A stretch of DNA of 64,000 nt from Clostridia bacterium (GCA_017935675.1 JAGBHE010000037.1:1-64000), one strand, 5' to 3'. Positions 1 through 8,435 are shown, numbered from the stretch's first letter. Notes: generated by a model not told the origin, from the sequence alone. Program-made: numbers and translations.

Positions 1-283
1 ATACAGAAGGGTTTTGGGATGTTTTAAGAAATTTCTGTTATTAACTTCAATAAAAATTGAAAAAAAGTTATTTAATGTTTTAATGGTGGATTGTATTTTT
101 ACTGAAAAAGTCAAGTGGAAACCATTGCTTTTAAATGCGTGAAATATCTTTGTTTAGTTATATTTTTATAATACAAAATGAACACAAGAGAACCGTCCCC
201 TTGTGCTATAGAGATGTATCGGATTTTCGCGGGATTTGTAAAAGGTGCTGTGGATTTTGGGTAAAGTTTAGCTGAAATGCGGA
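1..283. other. AT-rich intergenic region at window start
   Basis: No convincing coding region is visible on either strand. The only structure is a short dyad at 183-205 (CACAAG ... CTTGTG) enclosing a CCGTCCCC core, which looks like a small REP-type palindrome. The rest is AT-rich and shows no recognisable regulatory RNA. Confidence 0.5.
183..205. repeat. small REP-like palindrome
   Basis: The six-base arms CACAAG and CTTGTG flank GAGAACCGTCCC. Palindromes of this kind occur in Firmicutes intergenic regions near REP-associated transposases. That link is from memory and no second copy is visible in this window. Confidence 0.3.
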
Positions 284-311
284 TTGTAATTTACGGCCGG
301 TGTGATATAAT
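284..311 (+). promoter_or_regulatory. sigma-A type promoter of the GH95 gene
   Basis: TTGTAA at 284-289, a 16-bp spacer and TATAAT at 306-311. Transcription would begin near 318, which rules out the upstream in-frame ATG at 277 and supports the ATG at 346 as the start. Confidence 0.6.
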
Positions 312-345
312 AATTAAAGGAACAACACAGTTCGGAGGAATAATA

Positions 346-2628
346 ATGAAAAAAATTTATTTTGATAAAGAAGCGCAGAACTGGAATTATGCTCTGCCTC
401 TTGGTAACGGCAGGATAGGCGCTATGATGTACGGCGGCAGTATACTTGACAGAATACAGTTAAATGAAGAAACATTATGGTCAGGTCAGCCTGAAAGTGA
501 AAAGCGCATACATAGTACGGAGGAACTTGAGCATATAAGAGAGCTTATAAAAAACGGAGATATGCTTGAAGCTGAAAAGAAAACATCGGAGAGCATGTTT
601 AACGAAAGAACTCAGGTGTACCTTACCGCGGGCGAAATTTTAATTGAAATTGATTCTCCGATGTTTGAAGTCGGTGATTATAAAAGATGTCTTAATCTTG
701 AAAATGCCGTATACTGCTCAGAATATAAAATCGGCGAAAATAAAATATCCAAGGAAGCGTTTATTTCAGCACCTGATAATATTATGGTATACAGCTTAAG
801 CTCAAAACAGCCGATTAATATGTGCATATACAATTCATGCATGCTTAAAAGCACAGCCAATGCCTATGATAATATCATGGAGATTGATGTAAAATGCCCT
901 TCAAGAGTGAGATGTGACGAAAGAATATTTGAATATGACGAAAGCAAAGAAAGCATACAGCTGCGTATAAAAATAAAGGTTGAAACAGATGGTGAGTGCC
1001 TGGCAGCGGGCAATGGATTAAGAATAGAAAACAGCACGGATGCAAAGCTGTATATAGCTGCACAAACAAGCTTTAACGGCTATGATAAAATGCCTCAGTC
1101 GGAGGGAAAGGATTATATTGCTTTATGTGATAAGGATATAGAAAACTCGTCAGCCCGTTCATATGATGAATTAAAGCGGCGTCATACAGAGGACTATCAA
1201 TCGCTTTTTAACAGAGTAAGCTTCAGGCTTGGAGCAGACACGGTGGAATGCACGGATAAACGTATTTTAAATTGTGAAAACGATTTGAATCTCACAGAGC
1301 TTTTGTTTGATTACGGCAGATATTTAATTATTGCCTGCTCAAGAGAAGGTACGCAGCCGGCTAATTTGCAGGGAATATGGAATCATAGCATTATGCCGCC
1401 GTGGCATTGCAATTATACTATGAATATAAATACTCAGATGAATTACTGGCATGTTGAGACATGTAATTTGCCGGAGTGTCACATGCCGCTTATGAAAATG
1501 CTCAGAGAGCTGTCTGAAAAGGGAAATAACTTCGGCTTTAACGGATGGGCTTCATGGCATAACAGCGATTTGTGGAGATTCAATCATGAGGCTACAAACG
1601 GCGTGCTTTGGGGATATTGGATAATGGGCGGCTTCTGGACCTGCCGTCATATATGGGAGCATTATGCTCACACCTTGGATCGGGCTTTCCTTTCGGAAAA
1701 TATAGACATACTTGAAAATGCCGCAGAATTTCTGAAGGATTGGATGATTGTTGACAAAGACGGATACTACAGTACAAGTCCTTCAACATCACCGGAAAAT
1801 ACATATAAATTTGGCGATAAGCTTGTTGCTGTGGCAGAGGGCACGGCAATGGACATGGCAATAATAAAAGATGTTTTTGATTTCACAATCAAAGGCTGCG
1901 AGATTTTGGGACGCGATAAAAAGGATTATGAAGAAATTGCCAAAAAATTAAAGCCTGTTATGATAGGCAGGGACGGAACGATTCTTGAATGGGGCTCCGA
2001 AAAGGAGGAAAACGAGCTCGGACACAGACATATATCGCAGCTGTACTGCATATATCCGGCAGCACAGGTAGATGAGAACAGCGAATATTTTAAAGCTGTC
2101 AAAAAATCACTTCAAAGACGGCTTGACAACGGCGGCGGACATACCGGTTGGTCAAACGCCTGGATTGCAAATGTATTTGCAAGATTAAAGGACGGAAACA
2201 ATGTATATCATCATATTATAAATATGTTCAAAAAATCTGTTTATCCGAACATGCTTGACGCACATCCGCCGTTCCAGATTGACGGTAATTTCGGTATCTG
2301 CGCCGCAATAACGGAAGCTCTTCTGCAAAGCCATAACGGATATATTGAGCTTCTTCCGGCGCTGCCCGAGAAATGGAGTGACGGAGAAATCAAAGGACTT
2401 AAGGCAAGAGGCGGCTGCACCGTAAGCATCAAATGGGGAAATGGCACATATACTGCTGAAATCATCCCTCAGTGTGACGGTGAAATCAAGCTTTACGGCA
2501 AAAATATCAGCAGCATAAGCTGTGACGGGAAAAGCTGTGAATATATTACAGACGGTGATTTTATCAGATTCAATGCATCAGCGGCAAAAAAATATATAAC
2601 CTACGCGCAGATGTCCCCCGCCTCTTAG
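346..2628 (+). CDS. GH95 family alpha-L-fucosidase (or related glycosidase)
   Basis: Predicted glycoside hydrolase family 95 protein, 760 residues, an inverting alpha-L-fucosidase family (some members act on L-galactosides). The N-terminal GNGRIGAM motif and IQLNEETLWSG are family hallmarks. The catalytic elements are visible: NINTQMN (residues 360-366, the activating asparagines), SPSTSPE (acid E484) and FQIDGNFG (base D646). There is no signal peptide, so it probably acts inside the cell on imported oligosaccharides. The start is ATG 346, preceded by GGAGG, rather than the in-frame ATG 69 bp upstream that precedes the promoter. Oddity: the last few codons and the stop lie inside a repeat element (2606-2760), so the native C-terminus may have been replaced. 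Confidence 0.92.
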   Translation: MKKIYFDKEAQNWNYALPLGNGRIGAMMYGGSILDRIQLNEETLWSGQPESEKRIHSTEELEHIRELIKNGDMLEAEKKTSESMFNERTQVYLTAGEILIEIDSPMFEVGDYKRCLNLENAVYCSEYKIGENKISKEAFISAPDNIMVYSLSSKQPINMCIYNSCMLKSTANAYDNIMEIDVKCPSRVRCDERIFEYDESKESIQLRIKIKVETDGECLAAGNGLRIENSTDAKLYIAAQTSFNGYDKMPQSEGKDYIALCDKDIENSSARSYDELKRRHTEDYQSLFNRVSFRLGADTVECTDKRILNCENDLNLTELLFDYGRYLIIACSREGTQPANLQGIWNHSIMPPWHCNYTMNINTQMNYWHVETCNLPECHMPLMKMLRELSEKGNNFGFNGWASWHNSDLWRFNHEATNGVLWGYWIMGGFWTCRHIWEHYAHTLDRAFLSENIDILENAAEFLKDWMIVDKDGYYSTSPSTSPENTYKFGDKLVAVAEGTAMDMAIIKDVFDFTIKGCEILGRDKKDYEEIAKKLKPVMIGRDGTILEWGSEKEENELGHRHISQLYCIYPAAQVDENSEYFKAVKKSLQRRLDNGGGHTGWSNAWIANVFARLKDGNNVYHHIINMFKKSVYPNMLDAHPPFQIDGNFGICAAITEALLQSHNGYIELLPALPEKWSDGEIKGLKARGGCTVSIKWGNGTYTAEIIPQCDGEIKLYGKNISSISCDGKSCEYITDGDFIRFNASAAKKYITYAQMSPAS

Positions 2629-2760
2629 GCGGCGGGTCCCATCTCAGGATTTCAGTGGGAGTTATAATCTCCCACTGAAATCCTGAGGAGCTGACGCTTC
2701 CTGCGCTTGCTTGCAATCTGTCGCAAGTTCTGCTCCTTGCAAGCAAAGCAGAGCAATGCT
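2606..2760 (+). repeat. interspersed hairpin-rich repeat element, copy 1
   Basis: It begins inside the 3' end of the GH95 gene with ATGTCCCCCG, then a CCGCCT/AGGCGG hairpin (2618-2632). A perfect 19-bp stem follows, CTCAGGATTTCAGTGGGAG with its complement (2643-2661/2669-2687) around loop TTATAAT. A third hairpin has 10-bp arms TTGCTTGCAA/TTGCAAGCAA. The first 80 bases match copy 2 (6872-6975, opposite strand). The layout recalls the structured right ends of IS200/IS605-type elements, but no transposase is present, so that origin is a guess. Confidence 0.65.
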
Positions 2761-2823
2761 CCGATTTAAATCAATGGAGTTTGAAGCTGTTGTATGAAAA
2801 TAAATCATTTCAGAACATATGCG

Positions 2824-2874
2824 AAAAAAAACAGCTGCCGCAAAAGTCTTAAAGACTTTTCGGCAGCTGTTTTT
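2824..2874 (-). terminator. Rho-independent terminator of spoVT
   Basis: Long near-perfect hairpin with arms AAAACAGCTGCCG and CGGCAGCTGTTTT plus an inner AAAAGTCTT/AAGACTTTT stem. Read on the minus strand it is followed by a T-run. It abuts the spoVT stop codon. Confidence 0.9.
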
Positions 2875-3413
2875 CAGCCTTCCATGTGTTTCCCGAGAAA
2901 ACCGGCGGCGGTTTCTGCAAGCTTGCTTTCAACCTCGCGCGGTTTTTCCCCGTTTTTCATGACAAACACAACAGAGCCTATCGTGTCACCATCGGATATA
3001 ATCGGGACGATTACGCCGGCGTTATAATCGACTGTACCGTCTACTATTGTTATCCGCTTGTTGTCAGTATTCATATTAAATTCGGATTTTTCGTTCATAA
3101 ATGCTTCAAGCTCAGGGCTTACGGGCTTTTCAAGAAAATCCTTTCTCGGCACTCCCGACACAGCTATAACGTTATCTCTGTCGGTAATGCATGCGCCGAA
3201 GCCGCTTGTTTTTGAAAGTGTTTCAACATAGCTTGCAGCAAAATCCCCAAGCTCACCTATCGGTGAGTATTTTTTGAAAATTACTTCTCCCTCGGAGGTG
3301 GTATATATCTCAAGAGGGTCTCCTTCTCTGATTCTCAGAGTTCGTCTCAGCTCTTTAGGTATTACAACCCGGCCGAGGTCATCAATTCTTCTGACAATTC
3401 CGGTAGCTTTCAT
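2874..3413 (-). CDS. spoVT: Stage V sporulation protein T, AbrB-family regulator
   Basis: SpoVT is a forespore-specific transcription factor acting with sigma-G in endospore formers. The 179-residue protein has the classic N-terminal swapped-hairpin AbrB DNA-binding domain (MKATGIVRRIDDLGRVVIPK, residues 1-20, then ELRRTLRIREGDPLEI). A C-terminal GAF-like domain (about 55-178) contains GFGACITDRDNVIAVSGVPR and ends in AAGFLGKHMEG. Length and both domains match Bacillus SpoVT closely. AAAGGAG lies upstream of ATG 3413. It is a single-gene unit with its own strong terminator, convergent with the GH95 gene and divergent from the DMT permease. Its presence is the best evidence that the organism sporulates. 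Confidence 0.96.
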   Translation of the reverse strand: MKATGIVRRIDDLGRVVIPKELRRTLRIREGDPLEIYTTSEGEVIFKKYSPIGELGDFAASYVETLSKTSGFGACITDRDNVIAVSGVPRKDFLEKPVSPELEAFMNEKSEFNMNTDNKRITIVDGTVDYNAGVIVPIISDGDTIGSVVFVMKNGEKPREVESKLAETAAGFLGKHMEG

Positions 3414-3529
3414 ATTGCATATTCTCCTTTTGACGTTGAAATTTCATCAGTATTATTTGCACTATATAATTTTTTTATCCAAAAAACATCAGAAATTTTC
3501 CGACTGGAAATTAGATGTAAAAATTTATA

Positions 3530-3558
3530 TTGACAATCCGCTTTTTTTATGATAGTAT
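3530..3558 (+). promoter_or_regulatory. promoter of the DMT permease gene
   Basis: TTGACA at 3530-3535, 17-bp spacer, TAGTAT at 3553-3558. Confidence 0.6.
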
Positions 3559-3588
3559 TTATCGGTACGAAAGGAGCATTTATGCATT

Positions 3589-4452
3589 ATGAAATCTAAA
3601 ACAAAGGGTATTTTATGTATTTTAGCCGCAGCGTTCGGGTTTTCAATGATGTCAACCTTTGTCAGGCTGGCAGGTGAGCTGCCGTCATTTCAGAAGGCAT
3701 TTTTCAGAAATATAATTGCGCTGATTTTTGTTACATTTGTTATGCTTAAAAATAAAAGCAGCTTCAGACCGCAGAAAGAAACGCTGCCGTATCTTCTTTG
3801 CAGAGCGGGATTTGGAACTGTGGGGCTGGTCTGCAACTTTTATGCCATCGATCATCTTGTGCTGGCGGATGCGAATATGCTGAACAAGCTGTCCCCGTTT
3901 TTCGCGATAATTTTTTCGGTTTTTATTCTCGGTGAAAAGCCTTCTTCGGTGCAGCTTGCCGGAGTTGCCGCCGCATTTGCCGGCAGTGTCTGCATAATAA
4001 AGCCGGGCTTTGCGGGTGCTGATATTTTTTCTGCTGTAATCGGCGTCCTCGGCGGTGCCGGTGCCGGAATTGCGTACACCTTTGTAAGAAAGCTTACTCT
4101 CGGCGGAGAAAATGGGTCTGTTATAATTTTTTTCTTTTCGGCATTTTCAAGTCTTGTATGTCTGCCGTTTATGATAGCTGAATATGAGCCTATGAGCATA
4201 AAGCAGCTTGCTTTGCTTATCTGTGCCGGAATAAGTGCCTGTATCGGACAATTCGGGATTACCAAGGCATATTCATATGCTCCGGCAAAGGAGATTTCTG
4301 TTTATGATTATACCCAGGTTGTTTTTGCGGCAATGCTTGGATTTTGCTTTTTCGGACAGAAACCGGATTTCCTTAGTATTATAGGATATATTCTGATTTG
4401 CGGAGCGGGAGCTGCAATGTTTCTTTATAACAAAAATAAGGCTTGCGCCTGA
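3589..4452 (+). CDS. DMT superfamily (EamA) transporter
   Basis: Integral membrane protein of 287 residues with about ten hydrophobic segments and two EamA repeats. The first repeat begins GILCILAAAFGFSMMSTFVR and the second is around residues 150-280 (AGAGIAYTFVRKL, SYAPAKEISVYDYTQVVFAA). The family exports or imports metabolites such as amino acids and nucleotides; the substrate cannot be read from sequence. The start at 3589 is 12 nt from AAAGGAG. A closer ATG at 3582 is out of frame and opens only a five-codon reading frame (MHYEI) ending across the real start, possibly a translation-tuning leader. It is a single-gene unit. Confidence 0.88.
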   Translation: MKSKTKGILCILAAAFGFSMMSTFVRLAGELPSFQKAFFRNIIALIFVTFVMLKNKSSFRPQKETLPYLLCRAGFGTVGLVCNFYAIDHLVLADANMLNKLSPFFAIIFSVFILGEKPSSVQLAGVAAAFAGSVCIIKPGFAGADIFSAVIGVLGGAGAGIAYTFVRKLTLGGENGSVIIFFFSAFSSLVCLPFMIAEYEPMSIKQLALLICAGISACIGQFGITKAYSYAPAKEISVYDYTQVVFAAMLGFCFFGQKPDFLSIIGYILICGAGAAMFLYNKNKACA

Positions 4453-4549
4453 TTCCCGGTTATGAACATAGAACGGAGAATTTACACTGCAATTGAAACG
4501 CGTATATTGTTAAGAATATATAAAGATTTTTGTTTTGGTAATCTTTGAG

Positions 4550-4578
4550 TTGCATGATTGTAAAGTTAATGGTATAAT
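4550..4578 (+). promoter_or_regulatory. extended -10 promoter of the DUF1538-PII operon
   Basis: TTGCAT at 4550-4555, 17-bp spacer, and TATAAT at 4573-4578 preceded by TGG (extended -10). Confidence 0.7.
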
Positions 4579-4618
4579 ATTAGTAATTGAAATACGTTAA
4601 TTAAGCGGGAGGATTAAT

Positions 4619-6145
4619 GTGAAAGAGCAGCTTAAACAAAAAATAGCGGAGGCTTTATCATCTGTTCTTCCGATAACGGTGATAGTTCTCCTTCTGAGCA
4701 TGACGCTGACGCCGATGCCGGCAGGAACTCTTATCATGTTTCTTCTCGGCGCTGCCATGCTTATTGTCGGCATGGGTTTTTTCTCCTTGGGTTCGGAAAT
4801 ATCCATGATGCCGATGGGAACAGATGTGGGCAGACAGCTTTCAAAATCAAAAAGACTTATTGTCTTGCTGATTGTGTCATTTGTTATCGGAACGGCAATT
4901 ACGGTAGCGGAGCCGGATTTGCAGGTGCTGGCAAAGCAGGTTCCGGCAGTGCCGGATATGGTTATTATTCTGACAGTTGCTGTCGGAGTAGGCATTTTTC
5001 TGATGATTTCGATGGTGAGAGAATATTTTAATATTCCGCTGAGAAAGCTTTTGATTGTATTTTATGCAGCCGTGTTTGTTGTTTCGTTTTTTGTCCCGAA
5101 GGAATTCCTGCCTGTTGCGTTTGACTCAGGCGGCGTGACAACAGGACCGATAACCGTTCCGTTTATAATGGCTCTCGGAATAGGTATCGCCTCTGTGCAG
5201 AAAAATGCGTCTGAGGAAAGCAATTTCGGTCTCGTTGCACTGTGCAGTATCGGACCGGTAATAACGGTGCTTATAATGGGTATTATTTTAAAGACAACAG
5301 AAATATCCTATACACCATTTGAAATTCCGTACATATCGGATTCCCGTCAGGTCGGAAAGCAGTTTGCCGCAGGCTTTCCGGAGTATTTGCATCATGTTGC
5401 TGTCGGGCTTTTGCCGATTATGATTTTTTACGCTGTATTTCAGATGATTTTTAAATCGGCAAGCAAAAAAACATTAATCAGAATACTGATTGGTACGCTT
5501 TATACATATATAGGACTTGTGTTTTTCCTTACGGGCGTAAATAAGGGCTTTATGCCTGCCGGCAATTACCTCGGAATTCAGCTTGCGAAGCTTGATTATA
5601 ATTGGATACTCGTGCCTCTCGGAATGATAGTCGGCTATTTCATAGTAGCGGCTGAGCCTGCGGTTCATGTTTTAAATAAGCAGGTTGAGGATATTACAAA
5701 CGGCGCTGTTCCGCAGAAGGCTATGTCGCTCAGCTTATCTGTCGGAGTGTCGCTTTCAATCGGGTTTGCTATGATAAGAATACTTACGGGAATTTCCCTT
5801 TACTGGTTTATTTTGCCCGGCTACCTCATTGCGCTTGCGCTCAGCTTTTTCGTGCCGAGCGTGTTTACTTCAATTGCCTTTGACTCCGGAGGCGTTGCAA
5901 GCGGTCCTATGACGGCAACCTTTTTGCTGCCCTTTGCTATGGGTGCATGTGAGAGTCTCGGCGGAAATATTCTGACGGACGCTTTCGGCATTATTGCAAT
6001 GGTGGCAATGACTCCGCTTATAACAATACAGATACTTGGACTTGTGTATAAGATGAAAGTAAGAAATTCAACAGAAATTCAGCCGGAAGAGGTGGATTAT
6101 GCTACGGATAGTATTATTGATTATACGGAGGAGAGCGAAGAATGA
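4619..6145 (+). CDS. DUF1538 family membrane protein, tandem duplicated
   Basis: A 508-residue polytopic membrane protein of the DUF1538 family, a putative permease of unknown substrate. It is an internal tandem duplication: AEPDLQVLAKQV (98-109) repeats as AEPAVHVLNKQV (346-357), and AFDSGGVTTGP (167-177) as AFDSGGVASGP (421-431). The paired conserved Asp-Ser-Gly-Gly motifs between hydrophobic helices could form a transport site. The start is GTG 4619 after GGGAGG; the overlapping ATG at 4617 is followed directly by TGA. The stop overlaps the next gene by four bases (ATGA), so translation is coupled to the PII-like protein. By analogy with AmtB-GlnK or SbtA-SbtB, the partner may gate the permease. 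Confidence 0.85.
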   Translation: MKEQLKQKIAEALSSVLPITVIVLLLSMTLTPMPAGTLIMFLLGAAMLIVGMGFFSLGSEISMMPMGTDVGRQLSKSKRLIVLLIVSFVIGTAITVAEPDLQVLAKQVPAVPDMVIILTVAVGVGIFLMISMVREYFNIPLRKLLIVFYAAVFVVSFFVPKEFLPVAFDSGGVTTGPITVPFIMALGIGIASVQKNASEESNFGLVALCSIGPVITVLIMGIILKTTEISYTPFEIPYISDSRQVGKQFAAGFPEYLHHVAVGLLPIMIFYAVFQMIFKSASKKTLIRILIGTLYTYIGLVFFLTGVNKGFMPAGNYLGIQLAKLDYNWILVPLGMIVGYFIVAAEPAVHVLNKQVEDITNGAVPQKAMSLSLSVGVSLSIGFAMIRILTGISLYWFILPGYLIALALSFFVPSVFTSIAFDSGGVASGPMTATFLLPFAMGACESLGGNILTDAFGIIAMVAMTPLITIQILGLVYKMKVRNSTEIQPEEVDYATDSIIDYTEESEE

Positions 6146-6810
6146 ATAATGATCGTATAAAGCTCATGATAACGATTATAAAAAGAGGTATCGGAAGCAG
6201 GGTGGTGGACTTTTACCGGGCAATGGGGCTTCACTATGATTTTATTTGTCTCGGTATGGGTACCGCAAGCTCTGAAATACTTGATTATTTAGGCCTTGAA
6301 AAGACAGATAAGGACATAGTTATAAGTATGGTGCCCCAGTCGCAGACTGCTTTAGTGCTTAATGGGGTTTGCGATAAGTTCAGGCTGAAGGAGCCGGGAG
6401 GCGGAATTGTTTTTACGATTCCCCTTACCTCTGTAAGCTCACGGATATCAGAGATTTTATGTAAAACGAAGAACGAGACTGAAAGTGGGGGAAAAGCATT
6501 GGAAAATGAAAAGGATTTTGAGCTTGTGCTTGCAATTTTTAACCGCGGATGTGAAGACCTTGTAATGAACGCCGCAAAACGTGCCGGAGCAAGGGGAGGC
6601 ACGATGATACATGCACGGCGTGTCGGCTTTGAAGATGTACAAAACTTTTTCGGGTTTACCATTCAGCCGGAGAAGGACATTATAGCAATTTTGGCAAAAC
6701 GCACCGCGCGCCGTGAAATCATGGAAGAAATCGCAAAGGATGCGGGAATTTCAACCGATGCGAGAGCTATGCTGCTTTCCCTGCCTGTAGATGATATAAT
6801 AGGAATCTGA
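6142..6810 (+). CDS. tandem PII-like regulatory protein partner of DUF1538
   Basis: A 222-residue protein made of two PII-like (GlnB fold) halves. The first half (about 5-108) carries GMGTASSEILDYLGLEKTDKDIVISMVP and PGGGIVFTIPLTSVS. The second (about 125-218) has NRGCEDLVMNAAKRAGARGGTMIHARR and PEKDIIAILAKR, the PII strand-helix pattern including the Gly-rich element after the T-loop position. PII proteins bind ATP, ADP or other small ligands and control transporters or enzymes. Here the gene is translationally coupled to a likewise duplicated permease. No uridylylation tyrosine loop is evident. A strong terminator follows. The ligand is unknown. Confidence 0.85.
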   Translation: MNNDRIKLMITIIKRGIGSRVVDFYRAMGLHYDFICLGMGTASSEILDYLGLEKTDKDIVISMVPQSQTALVLNGVCDKFRLKEPGGGIVFTIPLTSVSSRISEILCKTKNETESGGKALENEKDFELVLAIFNRGCEDLVMNAAKRAGARGGTMIHARRVGFEDVQNFFGFTIQPEKDIIAILAKRTARREIMEEIAKDAGISTDARAMLLSLPVDDIIGI

Positions 6811-6817
6811 ATTAACA

Positions 6818-6860
6818 AGAGGTCTGAAAGACTTATGCTTTGCAGACCTCTGTTTTTTTT
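6818..6860 (+). terminator. terminator of the DUF1538-PII operon
   Basis: AGAGGTCTG (6818-6826) pairs with CAGACCTCT (6843-6851), followed by eight T residues. Confidence 0.93.
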
Positions 6861-6871
6861 GTTCAATTTAG

Positions 6872-6975
6872 TTCAATAAGGGGCTTTGCCCCACCATTCA
6901 ACGTTTCAGCGGGAGATTGTAACTCCCACCCCCAAAAAGTAAGTGGCACCCGCCGCCGAAGAAGCCGGGGGACAT
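6872..6975 (-). repeat. interspersed hairpin-rich repeat element, copy 2
   Basis: Read on the minus strand it starts ATGTCCCCCGG, continues with a GGCGGCGGGT block, then TGGGAGTTACAATCTCCC and CTGAAA. It ends at a GGGGC/GCCCC hairpin (6880-6892). It matches copy 1 at 2606-2690 in order and spacing. It lies just past the stop of the GH4 gene in that gene's direction, as copy 1 does for GH95. Confidence 0.6.
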
Positions 6976-6982
6976 CTTGCTT

Positions 6983-8308
6983 TTAGTTATATTCCGGAAG
7001 CCAGCCTTCATGTGCGGCTATAAGCTCGTCACACATTGCCGTTATATCATCAATTGACAATTCAGCAGCCGTATGAGGATCCATCATTGCAGCCTGATAA
7101 ATTTTTGCTTTTGATTTAGAAACTGCTGCTTCAATTGTAAGAAGCTGCACGTTTATATTGCTCATGTTCATGGCGGCAAGCTGTGTGGGGAGCTTTCCGA
7201 TGTGGCAGGGAGTGATTCCGCTGCCGTCAACAAGGCAGGGAACCTCAACGCAGGCGTCCTTCGGGAGATTATCGATAAGACCGTTGTTCAAAACATTTCC
7301 GCCGATTTTATAAGGCTTGTTTGTCACTATTGCTTCCATAATATAAGAAGCGTATTCACGGCTGCGTTCATGAGTGAGGCTGTGGCTGTCCAAAACAAGC
7401 TCCGCTCTCCTCTTTTCCCATTCCTCTATCTGATTTACGCACCGGCGCGGATATTCGTCAAGGGGGATGTTATACTTTTCAATAAGCTCCGGATACCGTG
7501 ATTTTATAAAGTATGGATTGTATTCGGCATTGTGTTCGCTTGATTCGGTGCAATAATAGCCGAGCCTGTTTATATATTCAAAGCGCACCATATCATTGTG
7601 CTTTTCTGTTTTGTTTTTTTCAAGCGCGCGCTTTTTAATTTCCGGATAAAGGTCAGCTCCGTCCTTGTCCTTTATTTCAAGCAGCCATGCCATGTGATTT
7701 ATTCCGGCAATAACCGTTGTGCATTCCGGCAGATAATCCTCCATATTAAGCTCCGTAAGCAAAGTGGGGGCACATACCTGAACGCTGTGGCAAAGACCGA
7801 TGGTTTTGATTTTTGTATATCTCTGCATATAGCCTGTAAGCATAGCCATCGGATTAGTGTAATTCAGAAACCATGCGTCCGGACATACTTCCTCCATGTC
7901 GCGTGCGATTTCTTCAAGAACCGGTATTGTACGCAGTGCCCTGAAAATTCCGCCTATTCCGAGAGTGTCCGCAATGGTTTGCCTGAGTCCGTATTTTTTC
8001 GGAATTTCAAAGTCTGTTACTGTGCATGGCTCATATCCGCCCACCTGAATTGCATTCACAACAAATGTTGCACTGCGGAGAGCTTCTTTTCTTTGCTCTG
8101 CCCCGATATATTTTTTTACAACCGCCCGTCCTTCATTCACGTTTTTGTTTATTGCCGAAATCATTATGTACGATTCGTCAAGACGTTTTTCATCAATGTC
8201 ATAAAGTGCTATTTCACAGCTTTGAAGCGCCGGGGTAAGAAGTACATCTCCCAATACATTTTTTGCAAAAACCGTGCTTCCTGCTCCGACAAAGGTTATT
8301 TTTATCAT
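6983..8308 (-). CDS. GH4 family NAD+/Mn2+-dependent alpha-glycosidase (MelA-like)
   Basis: A 441-residue glycoside hydrolase family 4 enzyme. This family uses NAD+ and a divalent metal in a redox-elimination mechanism and acts on alpha-galactosides, alpha-glucosides or galacturonides. The N-terminal Rossmann motif (FVGAGSTVFAKNVLGD, residues 6-21), NPM (152-154), the metal-binding CHS (173-175) and GINHMAW (202-208) are all present. The N-terminus resembles Bacillus MelA (alpha-galactosidase). ATG 8308 is preceded by AAAGGAG, so a start ten codons upstream is rejected. It is divergent from an AraC regulator, its likely controller. Substrate could be galactose or galacturonic acid linkages; alpha-galactosidase is the best guess. 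Confidence 0.9.
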   Translation of the reverse strand: MIKITFVGAGSTVFAKNVLGDVLLTPALQSCEIALYDIDEKRLDESYIMISAINKNVNEGRAVVKKYIGAEQRKEALRSATFVVNAIQVGGYEPCTVTDFEIPKKYGLRQTIADTLGIGGIFRALRTIPVLEEIARDMEEVCPDAWFLNYTNPMAMLTGYMQRYTKIKTIGLCHSVQVCAPTLLTELNMEDYLPECTTVIAGINHMAWLLEIKDKDGADLYPEIKKRALEKNKTEKHNDMVRFEYINRLGYYCTESSEHNAEYNPYFIKSRYPELIEKYNIPLDEYPRRCVNQIEEWEKRRAELVLDSHSLTHERSREYASYIMEAIVTNKPYKIGGNVLNNGLIDNLPKDACVEVPCLVDGSGITPCHIGKLPTQLAAMNMSNINVQLLTIEAAVSKSKAKIYQAAMMDPHTAAELSIDDITAMCDELIAAHEGWLPEYN

Positions 8309-8405
8309 ATAAATTACTCCTTTTGCAGATATCCGCATCTGAGATGCGTGTCTCTGCTTGTTTATTTTGTATAATTATATTAGCATATATTGTGTAAAAA
8401 AAGAA

Positions 8406-8435
8406 TTGAAAAACGTATGCATTTTATGTTATAAT
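8406..8435 (+). promoter_or_regulatory. promoter of the AraC gene in the GH4 divergent region
   Basis: TTGAAA at 8406-8411, 18-bp spacer, TATAAT at 8430-8435 with TG one base upstream. The 161-bp gap between the two divergent starts must also hold the GH4 promoter and any operator. Confidence 0.6.

Noticed and set aside
277..345. Longer N-terminus for the GH95 protein
   Set aside because: The promoter -10 box at 306-311 lies inside this extension and a GGAGG site precedes ATG 346.
7598..8374. 258-codon open frame opposite the GH4 gene
   Set aside because: It is antisense to conserved GH4 motifs, Cys/Phe/His-rich with no family match, and has no ribosome site.
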